A stretch of DNA of 64,000 bases. Origin: Streptomyces flavofungini. Lineage in GTDB: Bacteria; Actinomycetota; Actinomycetes; Streptomycetales; Streptomycetaceae. The notes under the pieces were generated by a model. It worked only from the letters and a program-made list of their open reading frames with translations, had not been told where the DNA came from and ran no database searches. A program made the translations under genes and the position numbers. Positions 32,574-41,169 of the stretch are shown one piece after another. The stretch is taken from contig NZ_BMVR01000019.1 of the NCBI RefSeq assembly GCF_014650815.1, positions 49,109 to 113,108 on the forward strand, read 5' to 3'. Within the stretch, counting starts at the first letter, position 1. The number at the start of each line of letters is the position of its first letter.

Positions 32574-35188
32574 CTCCGGATCCGGGTCATCTCGGGGTCG
32601 AAGAGCGGTTCGTCGGTGACGGTCGCGGAGACCTTCTCGCCGAAGTACTCGATGTGCGTGCTCGTACCGGCGGCCAGCGGCGGCAGCCAGGCGTACGCGA
32701 CGCAGCGGCCCAGCGTGTAGCCGTACGCGGCGCTGGTGACGTATCCGGCGGGCGCGGTGTCGCCCGGGGCCGCGAACACCGGTTCCTTGCCGAGGACGAC
32801 GACCGCGGGATCGTCCAGGAGGAGCGCGGTGAGCTTGCGGGTGAGGGGGCCGCGCCGCTCCAGGGCCGCGCGGCCCACGAAGTCGCCCTTGTCCATGCGG
32901 ACGGCGAAGCCGACGCCCGCCTCGTAAGGGTCGTGTTCGGCGGTCATGTCCTGGCCCCAGGCGCGGTAGCCCTTCTCCAGGCGCAGGCTGTTGAAAGCGC
33001 TGCGCCCGGCGGCGACGACACCCAGCTCCCGCCCCGCCTCCCACAGCGTGTCCCAAAGGCGAAGTCCCAGGTCGGCGCTGGTGTACAGCTCCCAACCCAA
33101 CTCGCCCACGTAGCTCAGGCGCAGCGCCGCCACCGGCACCTGGCCGAGGTGGGTCTCGCGTGCCTTGAAGTAGCCGAAGGCCTCGTGCGAGAAGTCGTCG
33201 CGGGTCAGCGGCTGGACCAGGGCGCGGGCCAGCGGCCCCCAGACGCCGACGCAGCACGTCCCCTGGGTGATCTCCCTGATGTGGACGTCGTCGGGCGCGT
33301 GCGACTGTAGCCACGTGAGATCGGCAGGGGAGTTGGCGCCGACCTGGAAGCGGCCGGGGGCGAGCCGTGCCACGGTCAGGTCGGAGCGGATGCCGCCCGC
33401 CTCGTCGAGAAGGAGGGTGTAGGTGACCGAACCAGGCTTCTTGCGAACGTTGTTGGTGGTCATGCGCTGAAGGAAGCCGAGGGCTCCGGGGCCGGTGACC
33501 TCCAGACGGCGCAGCGGCGTCATGTCGTACAGGGCGACCCGCTCGCGGGTGGCGCGCGCCTCCGCGGCGGCGACCGGCGACCAGTACCGGCCGGACCAGG
33601 CGTCCCGCTCGGGCACGTCCACCTCGGCGGCGAGCGCGGCGTTGGCCTCGTACCAGTGGGGCCGCTCCCAGCCGCCGCCCTCCAGGAACACCGCGCCCAA
33701 CTCCTGCTGCCGGGCGTGGAACGGGCTGACCCGCAGGGGGCGCGGCTCGTCCAGGGGCTGCAGCGGATGGATGACGTCGTAGACCTCGACGAACTGCCGG
33801 GCGCCGCGCTCGGCGACGTACGCGGGGGAGCGCTGGGCGTCCTCGAAGCGGGTCAGGTCGCAGTCGTGCACGTCGGTGGCGGGCCTGCCGTCGACCATCC
33901 ACTCGGCGACGGCCTTCGCCACGCCCGCGGAGTGCGTGACCCACACGGCCTCGGCGAGCCAGAAGCCGCGCAGCGCCGGGGCCTCACCGAGCAGCGGCAT
34001 ACCGTCCGGAGTGAAGGAGAAGACACCGTTGAAGCCCTCATCGACAGCCGACTCCTTGAGCGCGGGCAGCAGCCCGCAGCAGTCCTGCCAGCTCGGCGCG
34101 AAGTCCTCTTCGGTGAACGGGTACGAGGACGGCATGACCAGACCGCGGGCCGTCGCGTCGTCGTACGCGGGCACGGCGAACGGGTCGACGGGCAGCGGGC
34201 GATGGGCGTACGAGCCGATGCCGATGCGGTCCGTGTGCTCGCGGAAGTACAGGTCGCGGTCCTGGAAACGGAGGATGGGACGGGACGCCTCGGTCCGTGG
34301 GTCGTTGAGGCCTGCGAGTTCCGGCAGGGGGAGGGTCCGCGCGTACTGGTGGGCGAGCGGCTGCAGCGGTACGTCGACGCCCGCCATCCGGCCGATCACC
34401 GGCCCCCAGAAGCCCGCAGCCGAAACGACGTGGTCGGCCGGGAAGGTGCCGCGGTCGGTGACTACGCCGGTGACACGGCCCTCCGCACGCTCGATACCGG
34501 TGACGGTGTGCCGCTCCAGGAAGCGGGCGCCGCGGCCGGTCGCCCGGCCGAGCTGTGCACGGCAGGCGAGGACGGCGTGGGCCAGGCCGTCATCGGGTGT
34601 GTGCAGGCCACCGAGCACCTGGCCGATGTCGAGCAGTGGCCACAACTCCTTGCAGCGCGCGGCGTCGACCAGTTCGGCGCGGATGCCCCAGGATGCGGCG
34701 AGGCCCGCCTTGCGGTGCAGGTCCGCCCAGCGCTCCGGCGTGGTGGCCAGCTCCAGGCCGCCGACCGGGTTGAAGCAGGAGAGCCCGTCCACGGTGAGCT
34801 CGCCGAACTTCCGCACGGTGTAGGCGGCGAACTCGCTGAGTGTCTTGGACGGGCTGGTCTGGAAGACGAGCCCGGGTGCGTGCGAGGTGGAACCGCCCGG
34901 GGCGGGGAGCGGGCCCTGCTCGAGAACGGTGACGTCGGTCCAGCCGCGGGCGGTCAACTCGTCGGCGAGGGAGCAGCCGACGATTCCGGCGCCGATGATG
35001 ACGACTCGGGGGGTGGGCGTTTCGCTTTCGCTGGGTGCGGGTGCGGGTGCGGGTGCGGGTGCGGGTGCGGGTGCGGGCGTCGTGGCTGGCGCTTGCGCTG
35101 GAGCTGGCGCGTGGGTGGGGAGGGCGCCTCGCCTCGGGGTGTCACCGCGCACTTCGGGGGAGTGCGGGTCGTGTCGTACGCCGGTCAC
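32570..35188 (-). CDS. Dimethylglycine oxidase/dehydrogenase-like enzyme (FAD oxidoreductase plus GcvT domain)
   Basis: An 872-aa two-domain enzyme. The N-terminal DAO-type flavin domain has RVVIIGAGIVGCSLADELTA and GGSTSHAPGLVFQTSPSKT; the C-terminal aminomethyltransferase (GcvT-like, tetrahydrofolate-binding) domain has TPLRRLEVTGPGALGFLQRM, LSYVGELGWELYT and NSLRLEKGYRAWGQDMTAEH. Such enzymes demethylate dimethylglycine and can transfer the one-carbon unit to folate. The start has a Pro-Ala repeat of about 20 residues (around 27-50) encoded by a hexanucleotide repeat; the GTG 35188 overlaps the upstream dehydrogenase stop. If translation started after the repeat the enzyme would still be complete. 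Confidence 0.88.
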   Translation of the reverse strand: MTGVRHDPHSPEVRGDTPRRGALPTHAPAPAQAPATTPAPAPAPAPAPAPAPSESETPTPRVVIIGAGIVGCSLADELTARGWTDVTVLEQGPLPAPGGSTSHAPGLVFQTSPSKTLSEFAAYTVRKFGELTVDGLSCFNPVGGLELATTPERWADLHRKAGLAASWGIRAELVDAARCKELWPLLDIGQVLGGLHTPDDGLAHAVLACRAQLGRATGRGARFLERHTVTGIERAEGRVTGVVTDRGTFPADHVVSAAGFWGPVIGRMAGVDVPLQPLAHQYARTLPLPELAGLNDPRTEASRPILRFQDRDLYFREHTDRIGIGSYAHRPLPVDPFAVPAYDDATARGLVMPSSYPFTEEDFAPSWQDCCGLLPALKESAVDEGFNGVFSFTPDGMPLLGEAPALRGFWLAEAVWVTHSAGVAKAVAEWMVDGRPATDVHDCDLTRFEDAQRSPAYVAERGARQFVEVYDVIHPLQPLDEPRPLRVSPFHARQQELGAVFLEGGGWERPHWYEANAALAAEVDVPERDAWSGRYWSPVAAAEARATRERVALYDMTPLRRLEVTGPGALGFLQRMTTNNVRKKPGSVTYTLLLDEAGGIRSDLTVARLAPGRFQVGANSPADLTWLQSHAPDDVHIREITQGTCCVGVWGPLARALVQPLTRDDFSHEAFGYFKARETHLGQVPVAALRLSYVGELGWELYTSADLGLRLWDTLWEAGRELGVVAAGRSAFNSLRLEKGYRAWGQDMTAEHDPYEAGVGFAVRMDKGDFVGRAALERRGPLTRKLTALLLDDPAVVVLGKEPVFAAPGDTAPAGYVTSAAYGYTLGRCVAYAWLPPLAAGTSTHIEYFGEKVSATVTDEPLFDPEMTRIRR
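35033..35077. repeat. Hexanucleotide GGGTGC tandem repeat (about 7.5 copies)
   Basis: A perfect short tandem repeat within the 5' end of the dimethylglycine oxidase-like gene. On the coding strand it encodes alternating Pro and Ala. Copy number changes would lengthen or shorten the linker in steps of two residues without frameshift. Confidence 0.9.
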
Positions 35189-36270
35189 AGGACCACCACC
35201 GATCGCAGCACCTCGCCGCGCTGCATCCTGGCGAACGCCTCCTCGACCTCGTCGAGGGCGATCTTCTCCGTCACGAAGGCGCCGAGGTCGAGCCTGCGGC
35301 TGAGGTACTGGTCGACGAGCAGAGGGAAGTCCCGCGTGGGCAGACAGTCGCCGTACCACGAGGACTTGAGGGCGCCGCCACGCGAGAACAGGTCGATCAG
35401 CGGCAGCTCGACGGCCATCGCCGGGTCGGGCACTCCGACCTGGACGAGCACGCCCGCGTGGTCGCGCATGTAGAAGGCCTGCTGGTACGTCTCGGGGACC
35501 CCGACCGCGTCGATGGCGACGTCGACGCCGAAGCCGCCGGTCAGCCCGCGCACCGCCTCGACGGGGTCGGTGCCCCGGGAGTTGACGGTGTGGGTGGCCC
35601 CGAAGCGGGTGGCTCCGTCGAGCTTGGCGTCGTCGACGTCGACGGCGATCACGCGCCGCGCCCCGGCGAGCGAGGCCCCGGCGATCGCGGCGCAGCCGAC
35701 ACCGCCGCAGCCGATGACGGCGACCGTGTCGCCGCGGCCGACGTTCCCCGTGTTCACGGCGGCCCCGTACCCGGCCATCACGCCGCAGCCGATCAGGCCC
35801 GCCGCCTCCGGCCGGGCCGCCGGGTCGACCTTCACGGCCTGGCCCGCTGCGACGAGCGTCTTCTCGGCGAAGGCGCCGATGCCGAGCGCGGCGCTGAGGG
35901 GAGTGCCGTCGAGCAGCGTCATGGGCTGTGCCGCGTTGCGCGAGCCGAAGCAGTACCAGGGGCGTCCGCGCAGGCAGGAGCGGCACGTTCCGCAGGGCGC
36001 GCGCCAGGCGATGACCACGTAGTCGCCGGGCACCAGGCCCCCGGCGTCGGCGCCGACCGCCTCGACGGTACCGGCGGCCTCGTGGCCGAGCAGAAACGGG
36101 AAGTCGTCGGAGATCGCGCCTTCCCGGTAGTGCAGATCGGTGTGGCAGACCCCGCAGGCCTGCACGGAGACAAGTGCCTCTCCCGGTCCGGGATCCGGCA
36201 CGACGATCGTCTGCACCTCGACGGGTGCGCCCTTCTTCGCGGCGACGACGCCACGGACCTCGTGTGGCAC
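35185..36270 (-). CDS. S-(hydroxymethyl)mycothiol dehydrogenase-like zinc alcohol dehydrogenase
   Basis: A 361-aa class III-type zinc dehydrogenase. VRGVVAAKKGAPVEVQTIVV at the N-terminus and CGVCHTDLHYREGAISDDFP strongly resemble MscR, the NAD-dependent mycothiol formaldehyde dehydrogenase of actinomycetes. Catalytic zinc ligands lie in CGVCHTD and GHEAAG, structural zinc cysteines in CGTCRSCLRGRPWYC, and the NAD fold in VAVIGCGGVGCAAIAG. It would detoxify formaldehyde released by the demethylases in the same operon. GTG 36270 is chosen because GAGGAG lies upstream and MscR proteins begin there; an ATG at 36336 would add 22 residues. Confidence 0.92.
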   Translation of the reverse strand: MPHEVRGVVAAKKGAPVEVQTIVVPDPGPGEALVSVQACGVCHTDLHYREGAISDDFPFLLGHEAAGTVEAVGADAGGLVPGDYVVIAWRAPCGTCRSCLRGRPWYCFGSRNAAQPMTLLDGTPLSAALGIGAFAEKTLVAAGQAVKVDPAARPEAAGLIGCGVMAGYGAAVNTGNVGRGDTVAVIGCGGVGCAAIAGASLAGARRVIAVDVDDAKLDGATRFGATHTVNSRGTDPVEAVRGLTGGFGVDVAIDAVGVPETYQQAFYMRDHAGVLVQVGVPDPAMAVELPLIDLFSRGGALKSSWYGDCLPTRDFPLLVDQYLSRRLDLGAFVTEKIALDEVEEAFARMQRGEVLRSVVVL

Positions 36271-36716
36271 GGCCAGGCTCCTCGACTCGGGTCGTCTTGT
36301 TGCGTACTCCACGATCGGTTGCGCTATGAGAGACATCGTGAGAGCGACATCAAGGAGCCGTCAAGAGGCCGGAGGCAACCCTCGGCAAAACGCTTTGGGT
36401 GTCGCGAAACGGGGTCGGCGGGCAAGGGGGCGCGGGCCGGGAAGGTTTGATTCCGCGCGCTGGGGGCGTGCCTGGGTGCCGCCTGGGGTGCGGGGTTCGG
36501 TGGGCTCCGTGGAGCGTCGAAAAGGCAGCTCGGCGAGGCACCGGGCAGGCCGCCCGGCGAGGAGGGGCGGTGAGGTGTGTGGCGCCCGGTCTACGGGCGC
36601 GGGGACGCCGGGGCGCCTTGAGGCGGGGCGCCAAGGAGGGCGGCCGGGGCGCGCGCCGGACCGCGGGCCGGCCGGGGGCGGGCCGCGCCCCTACGCGGCC
36701 CCCGTCCCCGCGGCTC
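36271..36716. other. 446-bp intergenic region upstream of the demethylase operon
   Basis: The part nearest the dehydrogenase gene has a candidate minus-strand promoter with TTGATG (about 36353-36348) and CATAG-type sequence near 36328. It also has GGTTGCGCTATGAGAG (+ strand near 36316), which resembles GTTGCGCATAGCGC in the IclR/ferredoxin intergenic region. The rest up to the IclR stop is GC-rich and shows no supportable gene. Confidence 0.4.
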
Positions 36717-37604
36717 TCAGAAGCCGTACCCCATCCGCCGCGACAGCTCCACCGCCGCCGCGACCGTGCGCTTGGCCAGCTCGGTGAGCCGGTCCTCCGT
36801 CAGCCGATACACCGGCCCGGAGGCACTCAGCGCCCCGATGACCTTGCCGTCGTGCGCCCGCACCGGGGCCGCCACGGCTGCCAGCCCCACCTCGAGCTCC
36901 TCCACCGCGATCGCGAATCCCTGCTGGACGACGGCCTCCAGGTCGCGGCGCAGCGCCACGGTCCCGGTCACCGTGTGCTCGGTGATGCGGGGCAGCGTGC
37001 GGGCGATCTGGCCCTCGCGCAGGGTCGTCGGGAGGTGCGCGAGCAGGACCTTCCCGCTGGAGGTGGCGTGCAGCGGGGTGCGCCGGCCGAGCCAGTTCTG
37101 GGCGGTCACGGACGCGGGGCCGCGGGCCTGCATGATGTTGACCGCGGCGTCGTCGTCGAGGACGGCGATGTTGACCGTCTCGCCCAGTTCGTCCGCCAGC
37201 TCACGGCAGACCGGGCCGCCCTCCTGCGAGATGTCCATCCGCACGGCCGCCGCTCCGGCGAGACGAAGGACGCCCGCGCCCAGGAAGTACTTGCCGCGGT
37301 CCTTCGCCTGCCCGACGAGCCCTCGGTTCTCCAGCACGCCGAGCAGCCGGAACGCCGTCGACTTGTGCACCCCCAGCTCGTCGGCGATCTCCGTGACCCC
37401 GACCTCGCCGTGTCGGGCGAGGATCTCCAGGACGCTCACCGCGCGGTCCACGGACTGCACGGAACCGGCGGGCGCCTTGGACTGCGGCTCGCGCGCCTCG
37501 CGTGGCTTCTCGGGTTCTTTCGCGCGCCCTTCCCGGCGCTCCTTCGGGGCTGCTTCCTGGTGCGGCTCCTCGTTCTGGCCAGGCTGTTTCCGCGTGCGGG
37601 TCAT
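36717..37604 (-). CDS. IclR family transcriptional regulator
   Basis: A 295-aa regulator with a charged, probably disordered N-terminus (1-45), an IclR winged helix (SVQSVDRAVSVLEILARHGE, then LGVHKSTAFRLLGVLENRGL) and the GAF-like effector domain with NWLGRRTPLHATSSGKVLLA and VAAPVRAHDGKVIGALSASG. It lies between the demethylase operon (same strand) and the divergent ferredoxin-reductase pair, so it is the likely controller of both. Whether it activates or represses cannot be read from sequence. Confidence 0.93.
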   Translation of the reverse strand: MTRTRKQPGQNEEPHQEAAPKERREGRAKEPEKPREAREPQSKAPAGSVQSVDRAVSVLEILARHGEVGVTEIADELGVHKSTAFRLLGVLENRGLVGQAKDRGKYFLGAGVLRLAGAAAVRMDISQEGGPVCRELADELGETVNIAVLDDDAAVNIMQARGPASVTAQNWLGRRTPLHATSSGKVLLAHLPTTLREGQIARTLPRITEHTVTGTVALRRDLEAVVQQGFAIAVEELEVGLAAVAAPVRAHDGKVIGALSASGPVYRLTEDRLTELAKRTVAAAVELSRRMGYGF

Positions 37605-37682
37605 ATCTCAACTCTCACCACTCGGCGGCCGCTCGGAGCCGCGTCCCAGGGAGCCCCTTGACGCGATGGGCATCCCACCGGA

Positions 37683-37730
37683 TTCTGTTGCGCATAGCGC
37701 TCTCTGGTGCGCCATATGAAACTTCATGCT
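37683..37730. promoter_or_regulatory. Candidate IclR operator between iclR and the ferredoxin gene
   Basis: GTTGCGCATAGCGC (near 37688) and the related GTGCGCCATATGAAAC (near 37709) occupy the divergent control region. A TTGACG at about 37659 with a 17-bp spacer and GATTCT would place the ferredoxin transcription start just before this motif. GTTGCGCTATG upstream of the demethylase operon shares the core, which is why it is proposed as the operator. Inference only. Confidence 0.4.
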
Positions 37731-37790
37731 ACCGAAGAGTCCTTGGCCCGAACGGTCCCGGACCGGGCCGACAGATCCAGAGGAGGGCCC

Positions 37791-38216
37791 GTGATTCCCG
37801 TCTGCCGCCTTGAAGACCTCCCTGCGGGCGAGTCCGTCCGTCTCGACACCACACCCCCTGTCGCGGTGTTCAACGCCGATGGCGCGCTGTACGCCGTCGA
37901 CGACACCTGCAGTCATCAGGACGCCTCCCTCTCCGAGGGTTGGCTGGAGGGCTGTCTGGTCGAATGCCCGCTGCACGCCGCCTCATTCGATCTCCGTACC
38001 GGAGAGCCGACGTGTCTTCCGGCCCGCCGCCCGGTGCGCACCCACCGCGTGAGCGTGGTCGACGGAACCATCCATGTCCACCTTGCCGACCCGACGGCAA
38101 CCCCCGTCCCGGCCTCAGCTCCCCTCACAGCCGCCGCCTCCCTGTCCGCCCCCGCCGCACTCGCCGCCTCCGGCCCCGGGCGAGGCTCGTTGACCGGTGA
38201 GGGATCCGCCGCATGA
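37791..38216 (+). CDS. Rieske 2Fe-2S ferredoxin
   Basis: A 141-aa soluble Rieske ferredoxin. The cluster ligands are DDTCSHQDASLSEGWLEG (CxH) and ECPLHAASFDLRTG (CxxH), in the order and spacing of the bifunctional non-haem iron oxygenase ferredoxins. The C-terminal 45 residues are an Ala/Pro/Ser tail not needed for the fold. GTG 37791 is chosen because a perfect AGGAGG lies just upstream and the domain begins immediately (IPVCRLEDLPAGESV). It overlaps the reductase by 4 bp and should supply electrons to the Rieske oxygenase. Confidence 0.9.
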   Translation: MIPVCRLEDLPAGESVRLDTTPPVAVFNADGALYAVDDTCSHQDASLSEGWLEGCLVECPLHAASFDLRTGEPTCLPARRPVRTHRVSVVDGTIHVHLADPTATPVPASAPLTAAASLSAPAALAASGPGRGSLTGEGSAA

Positions 38217-39706
38217 ACACCGTCACCGTCGTGGGCGCCTCCCTCGCCGGGCTCTACGCGGCACGCGAACTGCGCGCCCAGGGCTTCGACGGCCGCCTCG
38301 TACTCGTCGGCGCCGAGCCCCACCTGCCGTACGACCGCCCACCCCTCTCCAAGGCCTTCCTCACGGACACGGACAGGGCCGCGTCCACGCCCACAGTCAC
38401 GGACAGCGCCGGGGCCAGCGCCACGGGCACCGGCGCGAGCCCAGACAGGGAGCACAGCCCCGCCACCAGGACCTCACCCACCACTGGTACCGCTCCCGGC
38501 ACCGGAATCCACGCGCCGTACGAGTCCGCCCCCGAGAGTCAGCTGGCCCTCACCGACCCCGAGCTCGCCCTCACCGACCCCGAGGAAATCACCGACCTGG
38601 CCGCCGAATGGCTCCTCGGCGTCCACGCGACCGGCCTCGATCAACACGGCCGCGCCGTCCTCCTCGACGACGGCCGCACCGTCGTCACCGACGGCGTCGT
38701 CATCGCGACCGGCGCGTCGGCCCGCCGCCTGCCGGGCCCACAGCCCGCAGGCGTCCACACCCTACGCACGCTCGCCGACGCCCGCGCCCTGCGCGCCGAC
38801 CTGACCCGCGGCCCCCGCCGAGTCGTCGTGATCGGCGGCGGCTTCATCGGCGCGGAAACCGCGTCGTCGTGCGTCGCTCTGGGCCACGACGTCACCGTCG
38901 TCGAGGCCGCCCCGCTGCCCCTGATCCCCCAACTCGGCCCGGACATGGCCATGTTCTGCGCCGACCTGCACCGACAGGGCGGCGCCCGCCTGCTCACCGG
39001 AACGGGCGTGGCGGGCCTGCACCGCATGGCCCCCGCATACCCGTCCGGCGACGCATACTCGTCCGGCGACGCGGCCCAGCCCGGCGGCACGGATCCATCG
39101 GGTGCCACCGACCGGCCCGGCGCCACCGCCCTGGGGAGTTCCCGGACCCGAAGCTCCAGGACCGAGAGTCGCGGCCCCGCAAACCCCGGCCACGTCACCG
39201 CCGTAGAGCTGTCCGACGGCCGCATCCTGCCCGCCGACGTGGTCGTCGTCGGCATCGGCGCCACCCCCAACACCGGCTGGCTCTCCGGCACTTCGCTCGC
39301 CGTGGGCGACGGCGTCCTGTGTGACGCCGGCTGCGTCGCCTCTCTCCCGCAGGTCGTCGCCGTGGGAGACGTCGCCCGCGTGGGCGGAGTCCGCGCCGAG
39401 CACTGGACGAGCGCGACGGAGCAACCCCGCGTCGCCGTACGCAACCTGCTCGCCGCCCAGACCGTGGAGACCGTCACCGCGCTGCCGTACTTCTGGTCCG
39501 ACCAGTACGGCTCCCGCATCCAGTTCGCCGGACACCGCCCCGCCGACGCCACCGTGCGGATCACGGAGGGCAGCCCGGACGACGGCGGTTTCCTGGCGCT
39601 GTACGAACACGCGGGCCGGGTGGCAGCCGCGCTGGCGGTCAACTGCCCGCGCCCGTTCATGAGGACGCGACGCGAACTGCGGGCCCAGCGGACAGCCACG
39701 GTCTGA
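38213..39706 (+). CDS. NAD(P)/FAD-dependent ferredoxin reductase
   Basis: A 497-aa reductase of the putidaredoxin-reductase type. FAD motif VTVVGASLAGLYAARELRAQ, then LPYDRPPLSKAFL; NAD motif RRVVVIGGGFIGAETASSCV; and C-terminal VVAVGDVARVGGVRAEHWTS with YFWSDQYGSRIQFAGH. The protein is about 90 residues longer than usual because of two low-complexity insertions (about residues 51-108 and 271-323) rich in Ser, Thr, Gly and Pro, each placed between core elements. ATGA overlap with the ferredoxin gene indicates coupled expression. Confidence 0.92.
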   Translation: MNTVTVVGASLAGLYAARELRAQGFDGRLVLVGAEPHLPYDRPPLSKAFLTDTDRAASTPTVTDSAGASATGTGASPDREHSPATRTSPTTGTAPGTGIHAPYESAPESQLALTDPELALTDPEEITDLAAEWLLGVHATGLDQHGRAVLLDDGRTVVTDGVVIATGASARRLPGPQPAGVHTLRTLADARALRADLTRGPRRVVVIGGGFIGAETASSCVALGHDVTVVEAAPLPLIPQLGPDMAMFCADLHRQGGARLLTGTGVAGLHRMAPAYPSGDAYSSGDAAQPGGTDPSGATDRPGATALGSSRTRSSRTESRGPANPGHVTAVELSDGRILPADVVVVGIGATPNTGWLSGTSLAVGDGVLCDAGCVASLPQVVAVGDVARVGGVRAEHWTSATEQPRVAVRNLLAAQTVETVTALPYFWSDQYGSRIQFAGHRPADATVRITEGSPDDGGFLALYEHAGRVAAALAVNCPRPFMRTRRELRAQRTATV

Positions 39707-39747
39707 GCATCACCGCCGACCACCGCCGACCATCCCCGATCGTTGCC

Positions 39748-39848
39748 GCCGACCCGCCGACCCGCCGACCCGCCGACCCGCCGACCCGCCGACCCGCCGA
39801 CCCGCCGACCCGCCGACCCGCCGACCCGCCGACCCGCCGACCCGCCGA
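39748..39848. repeat. 8-bp minisatellite, about 12.5 perfect copies of GCCGACCC
   Basis: A perfect tandem array fills most of the gap between the ferredoxin reductase stop (39706) and the 3' end of the convergent membrane protein gene (39851). It is strongly strand-asymmetric (C-rich on +). No dyad symmetry, so it is not a normal terminator and not a CRISPR array (no spacers). Confidence 0.95.
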
Positions 39849-39850
39849 GA

Positions 39851-40591
39851 TCAGGAGTGCGACAACTGCCCCTGCCCGGCCTGGCTCCGTATGCCCTCCT
39901 TGGTGCGGGCGGTCACGCGCGCCTGCCTGCGCGCGCGACGCCGCTCACGCCGCAGCCTGCGTGCCGTGCTGCTGGGCATCGAGACCACGCCATTGCGCTG
40001 GTTCCACACCTGGCGGGTCACCCAGACGTCGCACACGGCCCACGTCGCCACGACCGTGCTGGCGACGCTGCTCAACACCATGGGGAAGGCCAACCAGGAT
40101 TCGGCCATCGCGCAGAAGAACGCCGTCATCGCCTGGATGAGGGTCAAGGACACGATGAGCACGGCCCGCACGGCCGCCTTGCGGACGGGGTCGGGCAGTC
40201 GCGGCCGACGCGCGGGCTCGTCGACCCACAAGGGCCGCCGCTCCGCGTACTCCTCGTCGAGCAGTGTCTCGCTGGGAGGCCGCCGCTCCGCCGCCTCGGA
40301 AGACTCGCGGCCGTCCGAAGTCCCGGACGCCGCACGCCGCCCCAGAGTCCGCGCGCCCCCGCCCCGCTCAGCCGACTGCTCGCGTTCGACTCGTTCCTTG
40401 GCCGCTCTAGCCCCACCGCTCCGGGCGCTGCCACCCTTTCTCCCCGAGAGCCGCGTGGCAGATGTCGCCCCGCCTGTGCGCTTCCCCGTCAACTCCGTGC
40501 CCGTGCCCGCCTCGCTGGCGCTCGCGGACTTCTCCGACTTCTCGGACGTCTCGTTCCCGGACGCCCGTTGGCGTTGTGTCGTGCCCATCAA
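39851..40591 (-). CDS. Conserved hypothetical membrane protein
   Basis: A 246-aa protein with a long charged, Ser/Gly/Arg-rich N-terminus (1-120) that is probably disordered, a core with two hydrophobic segments (VLIVSLTLIQAMTAFFCAMA and FPMVLSSVASTVVATWAVCD, about residues 143-190), and a very basic tail (RRLRRERRRARRQARVTART). No catalytic motif. It is divergent from the conservon kinase gene. Function unknown. A second Met one codon later is an equally good start. Confidence 0.72.
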   Translation of the reverse strand: MMGTTQRQRASGNETSEKSEKSASASEAGTGTELTGKRTGGATSATRLSGRKGGSARSGGARAAKERVEREQSAERGGGARTLGRRAASGTSDGRESSEAAERRPPSETLLDEEYAERRPLWVDEPARRPRLPDPVRKAAVRAVLIVSLTLIQAMTAFFCAMAESWLAFPMVLSSVASTVVATWAVCDVWVTRQVWNQRNGVVSMPSSTARRLRRERRRARRQARVTARTKEGIRSQAGQGQLSHS

Positions 40592-41169
40592 CTCGTCCCT
40601 CCCCCCGCTGCCTTGCCCCTGCCGCTGTACTGCCCGTGCCTCGCGGCCGGCCGATCGAGAGTTCCCATGTTCGACTCTCCGCCTTGCTGCCCGTTTTACG
40701 CTGCTTTACGTCATGCCGCCAGGGCTCCGACGTGCAACCGTCCGCCGCCCCGCTCCCGCCTGCCCCTGCGCCCCCGTGCCGCCCGGCACCCACACCACCC
40801 GGTCCTCGCGTGCACCCGCTCTCGTACTGATCGACGAATGAACGACGCGGAAGATTCCCGCCTCCGCCGTTCGGATCCCCCCGGATAGGAGATCCCCATC
40901 CGGTGCCAACGGTTCCACGCAGCGAACAGTTCAGGCCAACTGGGCCTACTGGTACGGGTGATGGGGTCGTCTGGCAGGTGCCACATGCGGGAGGCAATCT
41001 CCCCCAATGGGCGGACAACTATGGATGCCCCTTTCGCGTCACGGCTGAAAAGCATGCGGACGTGCCTTCGAGTTGCGCGTGTGTCGGTAGTAGGCTCGCG
41101 CCGTTTGTTGACGCACATGCGTGCCCCCGGCCAACGCGCGGCTTTGAGGGGCCCGAACTGGGGGAGGCC
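40592..41169. other. 578-bp divergent control region upstream of the conservon
   Basis: The region separates the membrane protein gene and cvnA and is less GC-rich than its surroundings (for example GTTTTACGCTGCTTTACGTC near 40692). No supportable gene is seen. Promoters for both genes must lie here; a TAGGCT box near 41092 is a weak -10 candidate for cvnA. Confidence 0.35.

Noticed and set aside
39748..39848. Possible CRISPR array
   Set aside because: Perfect 8-bp unit with no spacers and no cas genes; a simple minisatellite.
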